This document shows, one piece after another, positions 31,271 through 37,009 of a stretch of DNA of 37,009 bases (the first letter of the stretch is position 1; every line of letters begins with the position of its first letter). Origin of the DNA: Bacillus timonensis (lineage in GTDB: Bacteria > Bacillota > Bacilli > Bacillales > Bacillaceae_L); assembly GCF_004799755.1 (NCBI RefSeq), contig NZ_SLUB01000046.1, forward strand, positions 1 to 37,009, written 5' to 3'. A program made the position numbers and the translations under genes. Below the pieces are notes generated by a model. It was given only the letters and a program-made list of their open reading frames with translations, did no database searches and had not been told where the DNA came from.

Positions 31271-32728
31271 TTGTCACTTTTTGATCATAAAGTCTCAGAA
31301 TTACATTCACTTTTACATAAAAAAGAAATTTCAGTTTCGGACCTTGTAGACGAGTCATTTAAGCGAATCAACGCGGTTGATGATAAGGTACAAGCTTTTT
31401 TAACACTAAATGAAGAAAATGCAAGAGATTATGCAAAGCAATTAGATGAAGCGCTTGGAAATAGCGACGCGCTGGGTCTATTATTTGGTATGCCAATCGG
31501 TGTGAAAGACAATATTGTCACAAAAGGCCTTCGTACGACGGCAGCGAGTAAAATTCTCGAAAACTTTGATCCTATCTATGATGCAACAGCTGTCCAAAAG
31601 CTTCAAAAGGCTCAAACGGTTACAGTTGGTAAGTTGAACATGGACGAATTTGCAATGGGGTCATCGAATGAAAACTCTGGATTCATGGTAACAAAAAACC
31701 CATGGGATCTGGATCATGTTCCAGGAGGATCTAGTGGTGGTTCGGCAGCAGCAGTTGCAGCAGGAGAAGTTTTTTTCTCGCTTGGCTCCGATACAGGTGG
31801 TTCGATTCGTCAACCAGCAGCTTTCTGTGGGGTGGTTGGTTTAAAACCTACGTACGGAAGAGTCTCGCGTTTTGGTTTAATCGCTTTTGCGTCGTCATTA
31901 GATCAAATCGGTCCGCTTACTCGCACAGTTGAGGATAATGCTTATCTCTTACAGGCGATTTCTGGAGTGGATCCGATGGATTCCACTTCTGCTAATGTGG
32001 ACGTACCAAACTATGTATCAGCACTTAAGGGTGATGTTAAGGGTCTAAAAATCGCAGTGCCAAAGGAATATCTTGGTGAGGGTGTAAATGAGGAAGTTCG
32101 TCAATCTGTTCTTGATTCCTTAAAAGTTCTTGAAGGACTTGGTGCAACTTGGGAAGAAGTTTCACTTCCACATTCCAAATATGCACTTGCTACGTATTAC
32201 TTACTATCATCATCTGAGGCATCTGCAAACCTTGCTCGTTTTGACGGGGTTCGTTACGGATATCGTACAGACAATGCCGAAAATCTGATTGAAATGTACA
32301 AGCAAACAAGAAGCGAGGGCTTTGGAGACGAGGTAAAACGTCGAATTATGCTTGGAACGTTTGCGCTCAGCTCAGGGTATTATGATGCTTACTATAAAAA
32401 AGCGCAGAAAGTTCGTACATTAATCAAGAAAGACTTTGAAGATGTTTTTGAAAAATACGATGTAATCATTGGACCTACCACACCAACACCAGCATTTAAA
32501 ATTGGTGAAAACATGGACGACCCACTTACTATGTATGCCAATGATATCTTAACCATCCCAGTAAACCTTGCGGGTGTACCAGGAATATCAGTTCCATGTG
32601 GTTTTTCAAATGGATTACCACTAGGACTCCAAATTATTGGAAAGCATTTTGATGAAAGCACCATTTACCGTGTTGCAGATGCATTTGAAAAAGCAACCGA
32701 TCATCATAAACAAAAACCACAACTGTAA
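31271..32728 (+). CDS. gatA: Asp-tRNA(Asn)/Glu-tRNA(Gln) amidotransferase subunit A
   Basis: GatA is the glutaminase subunit that releases ammonia from glutamine for transamidation. The 485-residue protein is an amidase-signature enzyme with the Ser-cisSer-Lys triad: the Lys in GVKDNI, the cis-Ser in [12 protein letters not shown] and the nucleophile Ser in [22 protein letters not shown] lies near the C-terminus. It starts with TTG at 31271, behind a G-rich site GGGGGGAGAAAGG that directly abuts it. It lies between gatC and gatB, with only 14 bases on each side. Confidence 0.98.
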   Translation: MSLFDHKVSELHSLLHKKEISVSDLVDESFKRINAVDDKVQAFLTLNEENARDYAKQLDEALGNSDALGLLFGMPIGVKDNIVTKGLRTTAASKILENFDPIYDATAVQKLQKAQTVTVGKLNMDEFAMGSSNENSGFMVTKNPWDLDHVPGGSSGGSAAAVAAGEVFFSLGSDTGGSIRQPAAFCGVVGLKPTYGRVSRFGLIAFASSLDQIGPLTRTVEDNAYLLQAISGVDPMDSTSANVDVPNYVSALKGDVKGLKIAVPKEYLGEGVNEEVRQSVLDSLKVLEGLGATWEEVSLPHSKYALATYYLLSSSEASANLARFDGVRYGYRTDNAENLIEMYKQTRSEGFGDEVKRRIMLGTFALSSGYYDAYYKKAQKVRTLIKKDFEDVFEKYDVIIGPTTPTPAFKIGENMDDPLTMYANDILTIPVNLAGVPGISVPCGFSNGLPLGLQIIGKHFDESTIYRVADAFEKATDHHKQKPQL

Positions 32729-32742
32729 GGGGGGAAAACAAA

Positions 32743-34173
32743 ATGAAGTTTGAAACAGTTATCGGGTTGGAGGTTCACGTCGAACTGAAAACCGAATCAA
32801 AAATATTTTCGAGCGCGCCAAACGAATTCGGGGCTGCTCCAAATACAAACACAAGTGTCGTGGAACTAGGATATCCAGGTGTTCTCCCGGTTGTTAATAA
32901 AAAAGCCGTTGAGTGGGCAATGAAGGCTGCGATGGCATTAAACTGTGAGATTAACCAGGAAACAAAATTTGACCGTAAAAACTATTTTTATCCGGATAAT
33001 CCAAAGGCCTACCAAATCTCTCAATTTGATAAGCCAATCGGTGAGCATGGCTGGATTGAAATTGAAGTGAACGGGGAAAAGAAAAAGATTGGGATTACTC
33101 GACTTCACCTAGAAGAAGATGCTGGTAAGCTTACTCACTCTGGTCGAGGCTATTCATTGGTCGACTTGAACCGTCAAGGTACACCATTGATTGAAATCGT
33201 ATCAGAGCCAGACATTCGTACGCCTGAAGAAGCATATGCCTACTTGGAAAAATTAAAATCAATTGTCCAATATACAGGTGTGTCTGACTGTAAAATGGAG
33301 GAGGGCTCACTTCGATGTGATGCCAACATTTCATTACGTCCTGTCGGTCAAAAAGAGTTTGGTACAAAGACAGAGTTAAAGAACTTGAACTCATTCGCAT
33401 TTGTTAAAAATGGTCTTGAGTATGAGGAAATTCGCCAAGCAGAAGTTTTATCTGCAGGTGGTGTGATTGAACAAGAAACACGCCGATATGATGAATCGTC
33501 AAAATCAACGATTTTAATGCGTGTGAAGGAAGGTTCGGATGATTACCGTTACTTCCCTGAACCTGACCTAGTGGAACTTTATATTGACGATGAATGGATG
33601 GAAAGAGTTCGCGCTGAAATTCCTGAACTTCCAGACGCTCGTAAAAAACGTTATATCGAAGAACTTGGTCTTCCTGAATATGATGCAGCAGTACTTACTG
33701 TTACGAAAGAAACTTCAGATTTCTTTGAAGAAACAGTTGCAAACGGTGCAGATGCAAAGCAAGCATCCAACTGGATTATGGGTGAGGTTTCCGGTTACCT
33801 CAATGCGGAGCAGAAAGAATTGCATGATATTGCCTTAACTCCAGCGAGTCTTGCAGGCATGATTAAGCTAATCGAGAACGGAACGATCTCTTCTAAGATT
33901 GCGAAAACGGTCTTTAAAGAATTAATTGAAAAAGGCGGAGATGCGGAGGCGATCGTGAAAGAAAAAGGACTCGTTCAGATTTCAGATGAAGGTGCCCTGA
34001 CAAAGATTATTGTTGAGGTTATCTCAAACAACCCTCAATCAGTAGAAGATTATAAGAACGGAAAAGGAAAAGCAATCGGCTTCCTGGTCGGTCAAGTCAT
34101 GAAACAAACGAAAGGACAAGCTAACCCACAAATGGTTAACAAAATCCTTGTTGAAGAAATGAATAAGCTTTAA
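32743..34173 (+). CDS. gatB: Asp-tRNA(Asn)/Glu-tRNA(Gln) amidotransferase subunit B
   Basis: GatB binds the misacylated tRNA and phosphorylates its side chain before amidation with ammonia from GatA. It has 476 residues. The N-terminal kinase-like cradle shows [28 protein letters not shown], the signature [17 protein letters not shown] and [11 protein letters not shown]. The C-terminal helical and YqeY-like part ends [18 protein letters not shown], a tRNA-binding tail. AAGGGGGGAA precedes the ATG. It ends the operon, followed by a terminator. Confidence 0.98.
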   Translation: MKFETVIGLEVHVELKTESKIFSSAPNEFGAAPNTNTSVVELGYPGVLPVVNKKAVEWAMKAAMALNCEINQETKFDRKNYFYPDNPKAYQISQFDKPIGEHGWIEIEVNGEKKKIGITRLHLEEDAGKLTHSGRGYSLVDLNRQGTPLIEIVSEPDIRTPEEAYAYLEKLKSIVQYTGVSDCKMEEGSLRCDANISLRPVGQKEFGTKTELKNLNSFAFVKNGLEYEEIRQAEVLSAGGVIEQETRRYDESSKSTILMRVKEGSDDYRYFPEPDLVELYIDDEWMERVRAEIPELPDARKKRYIEELGLPEYDAAVLTVTKETSDFFEETVANGADAKQASNWIMGEVSGYLNAEQKELHDIALTPASLAGMIKLIENGTISSKIAKTVFKELIEKGGDAEAIVKEKGLVQISDEGALTKIIVEVISNNPQSVEDYKNGKGKAIGFLVGQVMKQTKGQANPQMVNKILVEEMNKL

Positions 34174-34182
34174 TTGGAAAAG

Positions 34183-34210
34183 GACCTGCTGAAAGAGCAG
34201 GTCTCTTTTC
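34183..34210 (+). terminator. Intrinsic terminator after gatB
   Basis: GACCTGCT and AGCAGGTC form a perfect 8-bp stem around GAAAG, followed by TCTTTTC. Confidence 0.85.
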
Positions 34211-34241
34211 GTGTACACCGGGGAAGGGGGAGGACTAAGTG

Positions 34242-34654
34242 TACATGTTCGGATGAAATAGCGCTGAGCATGTCCCTCAAGACGGTTCTAGTGTTACATG
34301 CTTGGTAAAAGTAGCGCAGTCCATGTCCCGTAAGACGTTCTAGCGATACATGCTTGTCTAAAATAGCGCTGTACATGTCCCTCAAGACTGTCCTAGCGAT
34401 ACATGCTTGTCTAAAATAGTCCTGAGCATGTGCCGCAAGACGGTTCTAGTGATACATGCTTGTCTAAAATAGCGCAGAGCATGTGCCGCAAGACAGTTCT
34501 AGTGATACATACTTGTCTAAAATAGTCCTGAGCATGTGCCGCAAGACGTTTTCTAGTGATACATGCTTGACGAAAATAGCGCAGAGCATGTGCCGCAAGA
34601 CGGTTCTAGTGATACATGCTTGACGAAAATAGCGCTGTACATGTCCCGCAAGCG
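34242..34654. repeat. 53-bp tandem repeat array, about 7.8 copies
   Basis: TACATG starts each unit at 34242, 34295, 34347, 34400, 34453, 34506, 34560 and 34613 (spacings 53, 52, 53, 53, 53, 54, 53). A typical unit runs TACATGCTTGTCTAAAATAG, CGC(T/A)GAGCATGTGCCGCAAG, ACGGTTCTAGTGA. AGCATGT and the next unit's ACATGCT are inverted, so each unit can fold a hairpin. Most units fit and the arms are the best conserved part. No frame is conserved through it. It lies between the gatB terminator and a GNAT gene. The remainder of this gap (34655-34838) has one inverted repeat, listed separately. Confidence 0.9.
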
Positions 34655-34756
34655 GAGCTTTGTAGGAATCGCTCGCTCAGCTAGACCCCGACAAGGAGCT
34701 CGGATAAACACAGTAAACGCGTATTCCCCAAAGTTCACAAAAAAACATAGGATAAA

Positions 34757-34799
34757 CATACGTTTTGATTCATTGATTTTAGTGAGGAAAAAACGTATG
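34757..34799. promoter_or_regulatory. 10-bp inverted repeat ahead of the acetyltransferase gene
   Basis: CATACGTTTT (34757-34766) and AAAACGTATG (34790-34799) are perfect reverse complements, 23 bases apart and about 40 bases before the GNAT start. It may be an operator pair or a leader stem; no clear promoter hexamers were found. Confidence 0.45.
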
Positions 34800-34838
34800 A
34801 TATCAAAAAGGAGAATTTTGGAAAAGGGAGAGAGAAGA

Positions 34839-35399
34839 ATGAACCCAATGCTTATAGAGTTTCCAGAAGAATTTACGACGGAAAGATTAGTCATTCGTAT
34901 GCCAAAACCAGGAGACGGAAAAGTTGTACATGATGCGATTAAGGCTTCAATAAATGAGCTTAAACCGTGGATGCCATTTGCTCAAAAAGAGCAATCGGAA
35001 CGAGATGTTGAATTAAATATTAGAGAATCGCATATATCCTTTTTAAAAAGAGAGGATTTAAGATTACTAGTATTTTTAAAAGAAACCGGGGAATTCATTG
35101 CATCTTCTGGATTACATAGAATTGATTGGGCTGTCCCTAAGTTTGAAATAGGATACTGGATTGATAGTCGTTTTAGTGGAAAAGGCTACATGACCGAAGC
35201 GGTTAAAGGCATTGCAGATTTTGCTTTCAATGAGTTGAAGGCAAATAGAGTTGAAATAAGGTGCGATGAAAAAAACAGGAAGAGTCGAGCGATTCCAGAG
35301 CGGTTGGGGTTTACTTTGGAAGCAATCTTAAAAAACGAGGATGTATCCCCTGAAACAAATGAATTAAGAAATACATGTATCTATGCAAAAATAGTGTAA
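34839..35399 (+). CDS. GNAT family N-acetyltransferase (RimJ/RimL type)
   Basis: This 186-residue GNAT protein resembles the RimJ/RimL group that acetylates protein N-termini or small amines with acetyl-CoA. It begins with the typical FTTERLVIRMP, has the WMPFA turn, a central FEIGYWIDSRFSGKGYMTEA (motif A, acetyl-CoA pyrophosphate loop SGKGYM) and ends RIEIRCDEKN-like and PERLGFTLEAILKNE. The substrate cannot be told. The start at 34839 has AAGGGAG eight bases upstream. The frame is open 92 codons further upstream but runs into the tandem repeats, so that part is not coding. Confidence 0.88.
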   Translation: MNPMLIEFPEEFTTERLVIRMPKPGDGKVVHDAIKASINELKPWMPFAQKEQSERDVELNIRESHISFLKREDLRLLVFLKETGEFIASSGLHRIDWAVPKFEIGYWIDSRFSGKGYMTEAVKGIADFAFNELKANRVEIRCDEKNRKSRAIPERLGFTLEAILKNEDVSPETNELRNTCIYAKIV

Positions 35400-35422
35400 G
35401 AACTTTTATATGTGGTAGTCTA

Positions 35423-35450
35423 AAAGGCATTGCAAACTAGCAATGCCTTT
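35423..35450. terminator. Bidirectional terminator between convergent genes
   Basis: AAAGGCATTGC and GCAATGCCTTT form a perfect 11-bp stem around AAACTA; the flanking A/T runs are short. It serves the GNAT gene and the convergent lipoprotein gene. Confidence 0.8.
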
Positions 35451-35469
35451 AAATCCTCGATTCACACTT

Positions 35470-36108
35470 TTACATATAATCTTCAACTAGTTCATAGCAT
35501 CTTACTTCTGTAAGATTTGCTAGTACAGCCACATATTCTAAATGTTCCTGGGTACCACCTTTGTATTTTAGTGATGCTTCTAATGCAGATTCATCTCTAT
35601 ATTTTATCCAATCACGTTGCTCATTTCTCAATTGATCCATCTCTTCTGCCGAAAGTTGCCCCTTTAGGACTCCATAAACTTCATTCAACAATTCATCCCA
35701 AGCTTCCCATCGATCGTTTTCCACTTTTTTTAAAGCGAAGGTGGATGTATCGGTTGCTTCCATTTCATCGGTTTCTTTTTTATTATCATTTAATTTGTTG
35801 AGATACTCTTCCTTTAAATTTGTTGTAGTAATCGAAGATTGAGTTTCTTTTTTCTCGGGTACAATGTTTGATGTATCTTCTTTTTCATTTGTCTCAATAT
35901 TACTAGTTTTAGTGTTGTCTGTGTTTGAAGCAGTTTCCGTTGAATCTGTATTAGCAGTATCATCTTTTTTATTTGGAGATGTCTGCTCATTTTGGGATGG
36001 TTTGTCTAACTTGGTACCTGATTCTTCAGATGAGTCTTGACAAGCCGCCAACAAAATCACAAATGCAACTGTCAGTATTGCAAATAAATTTTTTCTATAA
36101 TGTTTCAT
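35470..36108 (-). CDS. LprI-type (DUF1311) lipoprotein
   Basis: The 212-residue protein has a lipoprotein signal ending ILLAAC (Cys23). A long low-complexity stretch rich in N, T, S, K, D and E (about residues 24-105) links the membrane anchor to a C-terminal LprI domain (about 130-205). That domain has WDELLNEVYGVLKGQLSAEEMDQLRNEQRDWIKYRD. LprI-type domains were described as lysozyme inhibitors in mycobacteria, but most members are untested. The start at 36108 is chosen because it gives a proper signal peptide and GGAGG lies upstream; 18 earlier codons lack a ribosome site. It is a single gene, convergent with the GNAT gene. Confidence 0.85.
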   Translation of the reverse strand: MKHYRKNLFAILTVAFVILLAACQDSSEESGTKLDKPSQNEQTSPNKKDDTANTDSTETASNTDNTKTSNIETNEKEDTSNIVPEKKETQSSITTTNLKEEYLNKLNDNKKETDEMEATDTSTFALKKVENDRWEAWDELLNEVYGVLKGQLSAEEMDQLRNEQRDWIKYRDESALEASLKYKGGTQEHLEYVAVLANLTEVRCYELVEDYM

Positions 36109-36322
36109 GGTAATGGGTCTCCTCCTGTTACGAAAATATCCAGTCCTCACATATTTTAACATAATATCTATTATTTCCTTACTAATTTGTCATTTTATGT
36201 TTAAATATGGCAGGTACGCAGGAAATGAGTTGTTCAGATTAAAAAAATGACATTTATTTGAAACCTTCTAAGGGTGCCATTCGTAAACTAGGTATATGAT
36301 TTTTTTCAAGGGGGAAATGATG

Positions 36323-36580
36323 ATGGAAGACGGTTTACTCTTTTATGTAATCGGTGGCATTCTTCTTCTTTACGTTTTAGTGATGATTCCGATTCAGTAC
36401 CGAAACATAGCGGCAACGAAGGAAGAATTCAAAAGAACGAAAAAAAGCCATAACGAAACATACGATGATATGTCTTTTGAAGAACAGCAATTACAATTCA
36501 ATCTTCAAGGAAGTCTTATAAATCTGCCATCAACCTTAATCGCAACCTTAATCTATAAAATCATTCATCGAAATAAATAA
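36323..36580 (+). CDS. Small membrane protein, DUF3949-like
   Basis: The 85-residue protein has one clear membrane helix (about residues 4-23, GLLFYVIGGILLLYVLVMIP). A YRNIAATKEEFKRTKK segment follows, then an acidic stretch with DDMSFEEQQLQF and a second weakly hydrophobic part, INLPSTLIATLIYKI. The layout and the MIPIQYR block remind me of DUF3949 proteins of Bacillus, but I am not certain. Three ATG codons are in a row (36317, 36320, 36323); the third gives the best distance (8) to AAGGGGG. It stands alone and ends in a terminator. Confidence 0.6.
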   Translation: MEDGLLFYVIGGILLLYVLVMIPIQYRNIAATKEEFKRTKKSHNETYDDMSFEEQQLQFNLQGSLINLPSTLIATLIYKIIHRNK

Positions 36581-36590
36581 TGGGATCGGC

Positions 36591-36617
36591 AGGCCTTCAG
36601 TGTTGAGGGTCTTTTTT
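36591..36617 (+). terminator. Intrinsic terminator after the small membrane gene
   Basis: AGGCCTTCA and TGAGGGTCT pair (with G-U) around GTGT, followed by six T. Confidence 0.75.
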
Positions 36618-36753
36618 CTGTGAAAATAATCCCCGGGTTTAAATCTCACCCGATCTGTTTATCCTAATACTAACTTAATTTTGACAATAGGAAAGCAGAG
36701 CTACCTAATCTTTATGGTTACTCGAATAATATTTCTATTGTTTGTCTATACTG

Positions 36754-37009
36754 CTAATTTACTGTTGACTCGTGGTAGGGTTCTTTGTTCTTTAGCATGT
36801 GATAGATGATTGTAAGCATTCGATGTCCAATGGCAACGAGTGCTTTTTTCTTCCCCCTCCTTGCAGCCAATGACCAATATTTAGCAGATAACCTTGTATT
36901 CCGACTCCTTGAAGCTGCCCAGGCTGCCTCGCATAACGCTGACTTAATATGAGGGTTTCCTTTCACCGCACGTGTACTTTTTCTTTTTCCAGCACTTTCG
37001 TGATTTCCT
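36754..37009 (-). mobile_element. IS110-family transposase, C-terminal part (runs off window)
   Basis: Read on the minus strand from the window edge, the frame gives GNHESAGKRKSTRAVKGNPH, then IKSALCEAAWAASRS and KYWSLAARRGKKKALVAIGH. This is the C-terminal Tnp_IS116/IS110/IS902 (transposase_20) region, with the serine-containing GNxESAGKRKS motif involved in catalysis. About 84 residues are visible up to the stop at 36754, and the frame is open to the edge. Whether the whole element is intact cannot be seen. The 170 bases between its stop and the upstream terminator contain no gene; the end of the element should lie there. Confidence 0.85.

Noticed and set aside
34242-34654. CRISPR-like array
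   Set aside because: The units are directly adjacent, without unique spacers between identical repeats; divergence is spread along the whole unit and no cas gene is near.
34563-34838. N-terminal extension of the acetyltransferase by 92 codons
   Set aside because: It is translated from repeat units and has no ribosome site; the GNAT fold starts normally at 34839.
35517-35801. 94-codon plus-strand frame inside the LprI lipoprotein gene
   Set aside because: It is antisense to a gene with a clear signal peptide and domain, so it is a shadow.

Overview
The window looks like a low-GC Gram-positive chromosome of the family Bacillaceae (Bacillus sensu lato). The 3' end of a 5S rRNA is followed by a gene order that closely parallels the B. 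subtilis purE-to-gat region: yebE, yebG, purEKBCSQLFMNHD, yerA, yerB, yerC, pcrB, pcrA, ligA, camS (yerH), a Na+/proline symporter at the opuE position, then gatCAB. Protein lengths, start sites and motifs agree with that assignment. No genus or species call is safe from sequence alone.

Layout. 1-141: 5S rRNA end and terminator. 142-974: a gene-free stretch made largely of degenerate tandem repeats with a period of about 52 bp. 975-2688: a small DUF3784 membrane protein, a small heat-shock protein on the minus strand with a possible mother-cell sporulation promoter, then yebE and yebG. 2688-2941: the control region of the purine operon, with two inverted PurBox-like sites, a sigma-A-type promoter, a guanine-type purine riboswitch and an intrinsic terminator. 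2960-16081: twelve pur genes for the complete PRPP-to-IMP pathway, mostly overlapping, except that the purN-purH and purH-purD gaps each hold a different hairpin-rich repeat. A 20-21 bp repeat begins inside the end of purD. 16186-26254: DUF2892 protein (minus), yerA, yerB and yerC, then pcrB-pcrA-ligA-camS (archaeal-type prenyl lipid enzyme, repair helicase, NAD+-dependent ligase, lipoprotein). 26432-30399: proline use, with delta1-pyrroline-5-carboxylate dehydrogenase (pruA) behind a promoter overlapped by a cre-like site, a Cys-free HesB-like protein with a natural C-terminal His tail (minus), a 36-residue membrane protein and the symporter putP. 30454-34173: a WCPDC thioredoxin-like protein (minus) and gatCAB for tRNA-dependent amidation. 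34211-37009: a 53-bp tandem repeat array, a GNAT acetyltransferase, an LprI-type lipoprotein (minus), a small membrane protein and the 3' end of an IS110-family transposase that runs off the window.

How the parts work together. Purine synthesis is probably controlled twice: PurR at initiation, responding to PRPP, and guanine or hypoxanthine binding in the leader. Proline uptake and oxidation of its intermediate sit side by side, but no proline dehydrogenase is in the window. The least explained material is the repeats. Four unrelated arrays have periods of 52-53 bp, and one has a period of 20-21 bp. These are close to five and two helical turns of B-DNA. The 36-residue symporter partner and the His-tailed HesB protein are the most notable small genes. 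I did not find a clearly novel defence or metabolic system here.
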